Notes under the pieces: model-generated
The model's input: the letters and a program-made list of their open reading frames with translations, nothing else
Databases searched by the model: none
Told to the model about the DNA's origin: nothing
Shown here: piece by piece, positions 37,243 through 44,159 of the stretch
How the letters are laid out: every line of letters starts with the position of its first letter
How positions within the stretch are numbered: position 1 is the first letter of the stretch
Assembly (NCBI GenBank): GCA_902776955.1
Contig: CACYSG010000002.1
Span: forward strand, 1-64,000
Source of the DNA: an uncultured Bacteroidales bacterium
Lineage (GTDB): Bacteria; Bacteroidota; Bacteroidia; Bacteroidales; Muribaculaceae
DNA: 64,000 bases
Direction of reading: 5' to 3'
Made by a program: the position numbers and the translations under genes

Positions 37243-37415
37243 CCTAATATCGAGTAGATGGCCTAGCGAGGCTGTCGCCGACGGCCTACGAGAACGTAGC
37301 CGAGGGGGTATCGGGGGCGTTGCCCGCAAGGGATTTCCCGTTACTTGCCGTCACCCTCCAACGCTTTGCATAAGCCGCCTTGAGCGGAGCCCGACGGGGC
37401 AAATATCGTAATGTG
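37243..37415. other. GC-rich gene-free stretch between the recombinases
   Basis: 170 bp, far more GC-rich than the flanking genes, with short inverted pairs (GGCCTAGCGAGGC, CGCCGACGGC). It may be a resolution or transfer site, but no known motif was recognised. Confidence 0.3.
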
Positions 37416-37550
37416 ATGCTTAGCGATGAAAAACGTCATGCGTATGAGCAGCAATTACACGACATCGGTGTTACTAGTAAGGAGGAGCAACAGAAAGTGC
37501 TGGATTTTCTGGTGTCCTTAGTGGTTATTGTTTCCAGCAAAAAGGATTAA
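37416..37550 (+). CDS. 44-residue protein upstream of the integrase
   Basis: MLSDEKRHAYEQQLHDIGVT continues to a short hydrophobic end (FLVSLVVIVSSKKD). It ends 7 bp before the large recombinase start, an arrangement typical of translational coupling. A GTG lies one codon before the ATG. No family recognised; may be a coupling peptide or a small excision factor. Confidence 0.5.
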   Translation: MLSDEKRHAYEQQLHDIGVTSKEEQQKVLDFLVSLVVIVSSKKD

Positions 37551-37557
37551 TAAAATA

Positions 37558-39096
37558 ATGAGTAAAAGAAAGAAAAAAAAGACTAAGGTCGTTGAGTACA
37601 GCAAACTTGAGAACAAGGTGGCTGCGCTCTGGACCAGGGTTAGTACAGAGCGCCAGGAAGAGCATAACTGTTCACTGGACACACAGAAGAAAATCTGCAA
37701 GGAGTATGCAGAGCGGAACGGTATCCGCATCAAGCGAGAGTATGGTGGGACTCATGAGAGTGCTAAGACTCAAGGAGAGAAATACAAAGCCATGATTGCA
37801 GCCGTAGCGGCGGACCCCGAAATCAATGTTATACTGGTGTATTCCTTCGACCGTTTCAGTAGAGCAGGAGAGGAGGCAATCATGACCAAGGCGTACCTCA
37901 AGGCTAAGGGCGTGTACGTCATCAGTGCCACCCAACAGACTGACCCTGATTCTGCCGCAGGGACGTTTATGGAGAATATCCTCTTTCTCTTCAATCAGTT
38001 TGAAAACAGTCTTCGTCGTGACAAGGCTGTCACTGGCATGACTGAATGCCTGCGGCGTGGCGAATGGTACGGGACGCCTCCACTGGGCTATGACCATAGG
38101 AAAGAGGGAAAACATCATATCCACACTATAAACGCTAAGGGTGTAATACTACGTAATGCTTTTATCTGGAAGGCTGAGGAAAACTGTAGTGATGTGGAGA
38201 TTGTCCGCAAGTTGCGAGCCCTAGGCCTAGAGATAAACAGGAAGCATCTTAACATGGTGCTGCACAACCCGTTCTACTGTGGACTGATTTCTCATAACCT
38301 GCTCGGTGATGAGGTCATCGAGGGCAAACAGGAGAAGATGATAGACCGTGCGACGTTCGACAAGATTCAGAGAATAACCCGTGCTGGATATGACCAGGAG
38401 AAGGAAAATGAGGCTTATCCGCTCAAGCGTCATATTCGATGCTCCGATTGTGGCGGTTATCTGACAGGCTATCTTGTCAAGAAAAAAGGTCTAACATACT
38501 ACAAGTGCAATAAGATAGGTTGTAAAAAGAATATCAGTACCAATAAGTTGCATCAACTGTATGCTGACCTACTGGATACTTACACTATTCCCGAGCCACT
38601 GCGACCTATACTGGCTGGCATCGTTAAGGATGTGTTCAAGACCAGAGGCAATGAGATGGCTGCTAGAAAGGCGGTGCTGAAGAAAAGGAAGACAGAATTG
38701 GAGCGGCAAGTGAAAGATGTCAAAGTCCGCCATGGACTCGGTAAGATAGATGATGACGTCTATACCGTCACCATAAGAACTTTGAATAGTGATTTGTCTG
38801 ATGTCGAACGGGAGTTACTGAATTGCTCTCAGGATTTATCGAACCTAGCCGAGTTCGTTGATGATGTGATTGAAACTTGCTGTAAATTAGGTACTTTGTG
38901 GAGGGATGGCGACTTTGATTTCAGGCAAAAATTGCAAATATTGGTCTATCCTGATGGAATCTACTTTGACAAGAAAAATGGGGGATATCGAACCGAAAAT
39001 GAGAACGAGGTATTCGGTATATTTCGCAGAATATCAAGTGATTATAAAGAAAAAACGACAAGCGAAATTTCCGCTTGTCGCCTTGAGTCGGGGTGA
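37558..39096 (+). CDS. Large serine recombinase, probable integrase of the island
   Basis: 512 residues from ATG 37558; translation from TTG 37528 is possible but would overlap the small gene. N-terminal catalytic domain with LWTRVSTERQEE (nucleophile Ser in RVS) and YSFDRFSR, recombinase domain (WYGTPPLGYD), zinc-ribbon CSDCGG... YYKCNKIGCKK, then a coiled coil (about 380-450). Such proteins integrate phage and mobile islands between specific att sites. The last 9 bp of the gene lie within tRNA-Pro, and the att repeat 39084-39091 is inside its 3' end, so integration fuses the gene end to the tRNA. Confidence 0.9.
   Translation: MSKRKKKKTKVVEYSKLENKVAALWTRVSTERQEEHNCSLDTQKKICKEYAERNGIRIKREYGGTHESAKTQGEKYKAMIAAVAADPEINVILVYSFDRFSRAGEEAIMTKAYLKAKGVYVISATQQTDPDSAAGTFMENILFLFNQFENSLRRDKAVTGMTECLRRGEWYGTPPLGYDHRKEGKHHIHTINAKGVILRNAFIWKAEENCSDVEIVRKLRALGLEINRKHLNMVLHNPFYCGLISHNLLGDEVIEGKQEKMIDRATFDKIQRITRAGYDQEKENEAYPLKRHIRCSDCGGYLTGYLVKKKGLTYYKCNKIGCKKNISTNKLHQLYADLLDTYTIPEPLRPILAGIVKDVFKTRGNEMAARKAVLKKRKTELERQVKDVKVRHGLGKIDDDVYTVTIRTLNSDLSDVERELLNCSQDLSNLAEFVDDVIETCCKLGTLWRDGDFDFRQKLQILVYPDGIYFDKKNGGYRTENENEVFGIFRRISSDYKEKTTSEISACRLESG
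39046..39080 (-). terminator. Island-supplied terminator of tRNA-Pro
   Basis: CGACAAGCG/CGCTTGTCG stem (9 bp, 7-nt loop), followed in the minus direction by TTTTTTCTTT. It lies inside the 3' end of the recombinase gene and 8 bp from the tRNA 3' end. Confidence 0.8.
39084..39091. other. Candidate attachment site (right)
   Basis: TGAGTCGG, matching 27554-27561; overlaps the last four bases of tRNA-Pro. Confidence 0.5.
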
Positions 39097-39161
39097 GAGG
39101 ACTCGAACTTCCGACCTCCACGTCCCGAACGTGGCGCGCTAACCAACTGTGCTACACCCCG
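39088..39161 (-). tRNA. tRNA-Pro (anticodon CGG)
   Basis: 74 bases. Acceptor CGGGGTG/CACCCCG with discriminator A, anticodon stem CCACG/CGTGG and loop TTCGGGA (anticodon CGG, reads CCG). The D and T arms are regular, apart from one A-C mismatch and one G-U in the T stem. CCA is not encoded. The 3' end is the island's attachment site. Confidence 0.93.
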
Positions 39162-39178
39162 AGACTCTTTTAGCGGTG

Positions 39179-39210
39179 CAAAGATACAGCAAATTTTTGA
39201 ATTAAAGCAA
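39179..39210 (-). promoter_or_regulatory. Promoter of tRNA-Pro
   Basis: On the minus strand TTG (39208-39210), 21-bp gap, TATCTTTG (39179-39186), 17 bp before the tRNA 5' end. Confidence 0.7.
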
Positions 39211-39235
39211 GTTTTTGTCAAAAATATTTAGTTTT

Positions 39236-39262
39236 CGTCCAAAAGAACCGTCCCTTTGGACG
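39236..39262 (-). terminator. Hairpin downstream of polA
   Basis: CGTCCAAA/TTTGGACG perfect 8-bp stem; the loop contains AAGAACCGTCCC, a piece of the 163-bp repeat at 8021-8526. It lacks a strong T run, so termination is only probable. Confidence 0.45.
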
Positions 39263-39268
39263 AAAGGG

Positions 39269-42130
39269 TTAGTGGGCGTCGAGCCAGTTGGAGGCGGCGC
39301 CGTGGCTGGCGGTGAGTCGTACGTTGCCCTGGTAAACGCTTTCCATCTCGTGGATGACGATGCGCTGGACGCGGTCGAGTTCGCTGGGGATGACGTCAAA
39401 GTTGAGTTCGTCGTGCACTTGCAGAATCATTGACGAACGGATGCCTTCGTCCTTGAAGCGGCGGTAGATGCGCACCATGGCGAGCTTGATGACATCGGCG
39501 GCGGTGCCCTGAATGGGGGCGTTGATGGCATTGCGCTCGTTGAATCCCCTGACCACCGCGTTGCGCGAGTTGATGTCGGGCAGCATGCGACGACGGCCGT
39601 AGAGCGTGGTGACATAACCTTTCTCGCGGGCTTGGGCGATGCTGCGGTCGATGTAGTCACGCACCTGTGGGAAGGTGGTGTAATAACCGTCGATGAGCAT
39701 CTTGGCCTCTTCGCGTGAGATATTCAGCCGCTGTGCGAGTCCGAAGGCGCTGATGCCGTACAGGATGCCGAAGTTGGCCGTCTTGGCCTTGCGGCGCTCG
39801 TCGCCGGTGACCTGTTCGAGGGGCTTGTGGTAGATGCGGGCTGCGGTGATGGCGTGGATGTCGTGACCGTGGGCAAAGGCGTCAAGCATTGTCTTGTCGT
39901 GGCTCAGGTCGGCGACCAGTCGCAGTTCAATCTGGGAATAATCGGCGCTGAAGAACACGTTGCCGTCGGCAGGGATGAACGCGCGTCGGATTTCCTTTCC
40001 GTCATCGGTGCGCACGGGGATGTTCTGCAGGTTGGGATTGGTCGATGACAGGCGCCCGGTGGCGGTGACGGTTTGGTTATAGGTGGTGTGGATGCGGCCG
40101 GTATGGGGGTTGATGAGGGCCGGCAACGCATTGACATAGGTTGATAACAATTTGCGTATTCTCCTGAGCTCCAATATCTTGTCGATGAGGGGGTGACGGT
40201 CGCGCAGCTTGAGCAGGATGTCCTCGGTGGTGCTGTATTGGCCCGTCTTGGTCTTCTTGGCCTTGGGGTCGATTTTGAGGTAGTCGAACAGCACCTCGCC
40301 CACCTGGGCCGGCGAAGCCGTGTTGAAGGGGATTCCTGCCAGTTCATGGCACTCGGTTTCCAGGCGGTTCATCTGGTCGGTTAGTGTGGCCGAGTAGTCC
40401 TTGAGGGCCTTGACGTCGATGCGTGCGCCTGCCAGTTCCATGCTGGCGAGCACCTCGATGAGCGGCAGCTCAATCTCGGTCAATAACTTGTCCAGACCCT
40501 GCTGCTTAAGGGACTTGTCGAGCACGTCGGGAAGCTGGAAGGTCAGGTCGGCGGCTTCACAGAGCAGTTGGGTGAGTTCGTCGACGGGAAACAGGGACTG
40601 TTCCTTGGGCGCTTTGCGTCCCTTGGTTCCCAGCACGGTCTCGGGGTTGATGGCGGTGTACTGCATCAGCTCATAGGCCATCTCGGCAGTGCCGTGACTG
40701 CGTTCGGGTTGCAGCAGGTAGTGGGCGACCGCTGTGTCGTAGTAGGGAGCGGTGAACTGAATGCCGTGTTGGTTCAGGGTGACGATGGTGCGCTTGATAT
40801 CGCTGCTGACGATGCACGCCTTGCCGCCGAAGAGCGGCGCCAGCGCCTGAAGCATGTCCTGCTTGTCGTCGCAATAAACGAGTGTGGCCTCGTGAGCCCG
40901 TGCGCACAGGGCCATGCCGATAATCTTCATCTGCATGGCGCTCTCACCCGACCCGAGCAGGGCAACGGCGACCCGGCTGTGTTTCCTCAGTTCACCGGCC
41001 AGCCTGGCGGCGTCGGCGGGTGTGGTGATGATATGGTATTTATGGTCAACGTCGTTCAGCGAGCGGATGGCAGGAGCCGCCGTCGATGCGGGCGCCTGTT
41101 CGGGCTCGTCGAGGTCGAACAGCGACAATTGCTTGCCGGGCTGGGCGAGCTGGGTTGATTGGGCAGATTGGACGGATTGGACGGATTGGACGGATTGGAC
41201 GGATTGGGCCGATTGGGAGGGTTGGGTGGCAACCGTTTTGTCAAGGCCCGCGTTGGCCTCGCCGCCCACGATGAGGCGTTGGGTGAGGGTGCGGAACTCC
41301 AGTTCGCCGAACACGCGCTGCAGGGCTTCCATATCGACGGGTTCACGCTGCAGGGCGTCGGCATCGAGGGTGACGGGCACATCGGTGATGATGGTCGCGA
41401 GCCACTTCGACAGGCGTATTTGCTCGGCGTTCTCCTCGACACGTTGTTTCTGTGCCCCCTTGAGTTCGTCGGTGTGTTCCAGCAGGTTTTCGATCGATCC
41501 GTATTGCTGGATGAGTTTCTCGGCGGTTTTGGGTCCTACTCCCGGACATCCGGGGATGTTGTCGGCCGTGTCGCCCATCAGTCCCAGGATGTCGATGAGC
41601 TGGGTGGGAGATTGGATGCCGTACTTGTCATTGACCTCCTCGACGCCCAGGATTTCGTTCTTTCCAGGGTTGAAAACCTTGATGTTAGGTGTCACAAGCT
41701 GGCCGAAATCCTTGTCTCCCGTGACCATATAGGTAAAGAATCCCTGCTGCTCGGCCTGGTGGGAGAGGGTGCCGATGACGTCGTCGGCCTCATAGCCCTC
41801 GACTTCAAAGATGGGTATGCGGTAGGCCTTGAGGATGCGCTTGATGTAGGGCACCGCCACGAGGATGCCCTCGGGCGTCTTCTCGCGGTTGGCCTTATAG
41901 GGCTCGTAGCTCTTGTGCCTGAAGGTGTTACCTCCTGGCGGGTCAAAGCAGACGGCGATGTGTGACGGTCGTTCCCGCTTGAGCAGATCCTGCAGGGTAT
42001 TGACAAAGCCGAATACCGCCGACGTGTCGATGCCGGTGGATGTGATGCGCGGGCTGCGAATCATGGCGTAGAAAGCCCTGAAGATGAGCGCATAGGCGTC
42101 AAGCAGCAAAAGTTTCTTGGTGGGTTCCAT
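39269..42130 (-). CDS. polA: DNA polymerase I with degenerate proofreading domain
   Basis: 953 residues. 5'-3' exonuclease domain (1-295), a serine/glutamine/valine linker encoded by 9-bp repeats (about 302-325), the 3'-5' exonuclease-like domain (about 355-555) and the polymerase domain, with TGRLSSTNPNLQNIP, RRKAKTANFGILYG (O helix) and VHDELNFDV. The proofreading site looks dead: where E. coli has FDTET this protein has LLGSGE, LKYD is IKRT, and YAAED is LCEAA, so all four metal-binding acids are missing. Flap processing and synthesis should be intact. Alone in its operon. Confidence 0.96.
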   Translation of the reverse strand: MEPTKKLLLLDAYALIFRAFYAMIRSPRITSTGIDTSAVFGFVNTLQDLLKRERPSHIAVCFDPPGGNTFRHKSYEPYKANREKTPEGILVAVPYIKRILKAYRIPIFEVEGYEADDVIGTLSHQAEQQGFFTYMVTGDKDFGQLVTPNIKVFNPGKNEILGVEEVNDKYGIQSPTQLIDILGLMGDTADNIPGCPGVGPKTAEKLIQQYGSIENLLEHTDELKGAQKQRVEENAEQIRLSKWLATIITDVPVTLDADALQREPVDMEALQRVFGELEFRTLTQRLIVGGEANAGLDKTVATQPSQSAQSVQSVQSVQSVQSAQSTQLAQPGKQLSLFDLDEPEQAPASTAAPAIRSLNDVDHKYHIITTPADAARLAGELRKHSRVAVALLGSGESAMQMKIIGMALCARAHEATLVYCDDKQDMLQALAPLFGGKACIVSSDIKRTIVTLNQHGIQFTAPYYDTAVAHYLLQPERSHGTAEMAYELMQYTAINPETVLGTKGRKAPKEQSLFPVDELTQLLCEAADLTFQLPDVLDKSLKQQGLDKLLTEIELPLIEVLASMELAGARIDVKALKDYSATLTDQMNRLETECHELAGIPFNTASPAQVGEVLFDYLKIDPKAKKTKTGQYSTTEDILLKLRDRHPLIDKILELRRIRKLLSTYVNALPALINPHTGRIHTTYNQTVTATGRLSSTNPNLQNIPVRTDDGKEIRRAFIPADGNVFFSADYSQIELRLVADLSHDKTMLDAFAHGHDIHAITAARIYHKPLEQVTGDERRKAKTANFGILYGISAFGLAQRLNISREEAKMLIDGYYTTFPQVRDYIDRSIAQAREKGYVTTLYGRRRMLPDINSRNAVVRGFNERNAINAPIQGTAADVIKLAMVRIYRRFKDEGIRSSMILQVHDELNFDVIPSELDRVQRIVIHEMESVYQGNVRLTASHGAASNWLDAH
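41159..41222. repeat. 9-bp tandem repeats (TTGGACGGA) in polA
   Basis: Five to six in-frame units of TTGGACGGA/TTGGGCAGA encode the SVQ repeats of the polA linker. Confidence 0.85.
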
Positions 42131-42290
42131 AATCGGTCAATAAACGTTTAAGGCCATAAAGTTAGTCATTTTTTTCTGATTTTGGGACGTTTTGGCCTTC
42201 AGGTTTGAGTGATGAGGTACTTTTATACCGTTTTGTATTCAAAAAACATTTTTTGCTCTCAAATTTGGTGACTCTCCCAGGAATTATTGC

Positions 42291-42298
42291 TAACTTTG
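42291..42298 (+). promoter_or_regulatory. -7 box immediately before the polyprenyl synthase gene
   Basis: TAACTTTG ends 7 bp before ATG 42306, so the transcript would be leaderless or nearly so. A TTTG at 42264-42267 is 23 bp away, slightly long for a -33. Confidence 0.5.
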
Positions 42299-42305
42299 CA
42301 GTCTG

Positions 42306-43283
42306 ATGGCAGTATCGCTAGAACATATTCATTCACAATTGCGGCCGCAGCTCGATGAGCTCAACCGCATTATCACCACGACGTTGACCAGCGGCAGCGA
42401 GTTGACGAACAATATCGTGTCCAATTATCTCAAGTGCAAGGGCAAGATGCTCAGGCCCATCGTGACGCTGTTGAGTGCCAAATTCTTTGGCGGCATCAAC
42501 GAGAAGGCCCTGCAAGGAGCTGCCGCGATCGAGATGTTGCACAACGCGTCGCTCATCCATGACGATGTCATCGACGAGGCCCAGGAGCGTCGCGGCCTGC
42601 CCACCATCAACAGCGTGTGGAGCAACCATGTGGCGGTGCTCGTTGGCGACTTCTTTGTCACCGGGGCGCTGCGCTGCGGTGTTGCCACTGGCGACGGTCG
42701 CATCCTGAGCGCGCTGGCCGACATGGGCCGTGACCTGTCCCTCGGCGAGATTGATCAGGTGGACATCGCCCGCAACCACAACATTGACGAGGCCACCTAC
42801 ATGGAAATCATCCGTGCCAAGACGGCTTCACTGTTTGAGTGCTGCGCCGCCGTCGGCGGATATGCCAACAACGCGCCTCAGACGGCCATCGACGAGTTGC
42901 GCCGCTATACGCGTCTGCTGGGCATCTGTTTCCAGATCAAGGACGACACGTTTGACTACTACAACGACCCCATCATCGGCAAGCCCACGGGAAATGACTT
43001 GCGTGAGGGCAAGGTGACACTGCCCCTGATTTACGCCTTGAATCGTACCGACCTGCCCGAGCATGACGAGATGCTCGCGCTCGTCAACAAGGAGTCCCCC
43101 ACGAGCGAGGACATCGACCGCCTGATCGAGTTTGCCAAGCGTGCCGGAGGTATCGATTATGCCTACGAGACGATGAAGCGCCTGCGCGACGAGGCCAACG
43201 ACGTGCTCATGCCCTATTCGCCCGATGAGACTGTGGACCAGTTCAGGGAAATCTTTGATTATGTGATCGAGAGGAAGTTATAG
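42306..43283 (+). CDS. Polyprenyl (octaprenyl-type) diphosphate synthase
   Basis: 325 residues. First aspartate-rich motif [13 protein letters not shown] (D86-D90) and second QIKDDTFDY (D213-D217). It extends isoprenoid chains on allylic diphosphates, for menaquinone side chains by family. Chain length cannot be fixed from the sequence alone. Followed by rnhB after a 50-bp gap of 9-bp repeats; the two genes may be co-transcribed. Confidence 0.93.
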   Translation: MAVSLEHIHSQLRPQLDELNRIITTTLTSGSELTNNIVSNYLKCKGKMLRPIVTLLSAKFFGGINEKALQGAAAIEMLHNASLIHDDVIDEAQERRGLPTINSVWSNHVAVLVGDFFVTGALRCGVATGDGRILSALADMGRDLSLGEIDQVDIARNHNIDEATYMEIIRAKTASLFECCAAVGGYANNAPQTAIDELRRYTRLLGICFQIKDDTFDYYNDPIIGKPTGNDLREGKVTLPLIYALNRTDLPEHDEMLALVNKESPTSEDIDRLIEFAKRAGGIDYAYETMKRLRDEANDVLMPYSPDETVDQFREIFDYVIERKL

Positions 43284-43327
43284 TAACTATAGTGTTTATA
43301 GTAACTATAGTGACTATAGTGATTTCA
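43284..43327. repeat. 9-bp tandem repeat (AGTRACTAT) x5
   Basis: Units AGTAACTAT, AGTGTTTAT, AGTAACTAT, AGTGACTAT, AGTGATTTC between the polyprenyl synthase gene and rnhB; same unit as 10438-10483. Confidence 0.85.
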
Positions 43328-43335
43328 AGACTGCC

Positions 43336-43944
43336 ATGTTGCAACCTTATTTGATAGCGGGACGCGTCGAGGCTGGCTGTGACGAGGCTGGCCGTGGATG
43401 CCTTGCCGGGCCCGTGACGGCAGCGGCGGTTATCCTGCCCCCCGACTTCCACAACGGCCTGATTAACGACAGCAAACAGTTGACCGAGCGCCAGCGCGAG
43501 CAGCTGCGGCCCGTCATCGAGCGCGAGGCTGTGGCCTGGGCCGTGGCGATGGTCTCACCCCAGGAGATTGACCGCATCAATATCCTGCGGGCGTCGATTG
43601 CCGCGATGCACCGCGCCCTCGACCAACTGGCCGTTCGTCCTGAGGGCATTCTCGTTGACGGCAACCGCTTTTTTCCTTATCACGACATTCCACACACTAC
43701 CATTATCAAGGGCGACGGCAAGATGCTGAGCATCGCCGCGGCATCGATCTTGGCCAAGACTCACCGTGACGAGTTCATGCGTCGGCTTGACGAGGAGTAT
43801 CCCCAGTATGGCTGGGCACGCAACAAGGGGTATCCCACGCCCGACCATCGCGCCTGCATCGCCCGTTACGGCATCACGCCGCATCATCGCCGCACATTCC
43901 AATTGTTACCGCAGCCGACCCTGTTTGACGACCTCACCGAATGA
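43336..43944 (+). CDS. rnhB: Ribonuclease HII
   Basis: 202 residues. Signature [15 protein letters not shown] (catalytic D16, E17) and VDGNRFFPY, with a third acid in the HRDEFM region. It nicks RNA in RNA-DNA hybrids, including single ribonucleotides in DNA. The protein is of normal length. Confidence 0.95.
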   Translation: MLQPYLIAGRVEAGCDEAGRGCLAGPVTAAAVILPPDFHNGLINDSKQLTERQREQLRPVIEREAVAWAVAMVSPQEIDRINILRASIAAMHRALDQLAVRPEGILVDGNRFFPYHDIPHTTIIKGDGKMLSIAAASILAKTHRDEFMRRLDEEYPQYGWARNKGYPTPDHRACIARYGITPHHRRTFQLLPQPTLFDDLTE

Positions 43945-43969
43945 GGTGAAACGGGGGGGGCTTTGTCGG

Positions 43970-44032
43970 GCGGGGTCGGACGGGGTCGGACGGTGTCGGA
44001 CGGTGTCGGACGGGGTCGGACATTGTCGGACT
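43970..44032. repeat. 10-bp tandem repeat (GTCGGACGGG) x6
   Basis: Six units of GTCGGACGGG/GTCGGACGGT after rnhB, degenerating at the right end. No other signal seen. Confidence 0.85.
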
Positions 44033-44072
44033 TTTTTCCTTTTTCTTGTTATTTGGGAGTGGGTTGTTGCCA

Positions 44073-44111
44073 AAAAAAATGGGGGCAGGTGCCCTTGCGG
44101 GTCCTGTCCCC
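44073..44111 (-). terminator. Terminator of the dockerin protein gene at 44160
   Basis: GGGGGCAGG pairs with CCTGTCCCC (8/9), then in the minus direction ATTTTTTTTGG. Confidence 0.7.
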
Positions 44112-44159
44112 ATAATGGGATGAAAAATTATCTGTTTTCTAATTTCTCACTTTCTGGAA

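Larger units (their letters stand above)
27554..39091. mobile_element. Integrated element (about 11.5 kb) at tRNA-Pro carrying a type I RM system
   Basis: Bounded by TGAGTCGG direct repeats. Contents in order: small DNA-binding-like protein, Rep-like initiator, hsdR/hsdS/hsdM, phosphoribosyltransferase-like gene, HTH repressor, small serine recombinase, 44-aa gene and large serine recombinase next to the right end. Several parts (27.6-29.1, 32.3-33.4 kb) are visibly more AT-rich than the chromosome around them. The large recombinase gene ends inside the attachment region, as expected for an integrase. No relaxase or conjugation genes are seen, so it would need help to move between cells. Confidence 0.6.
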
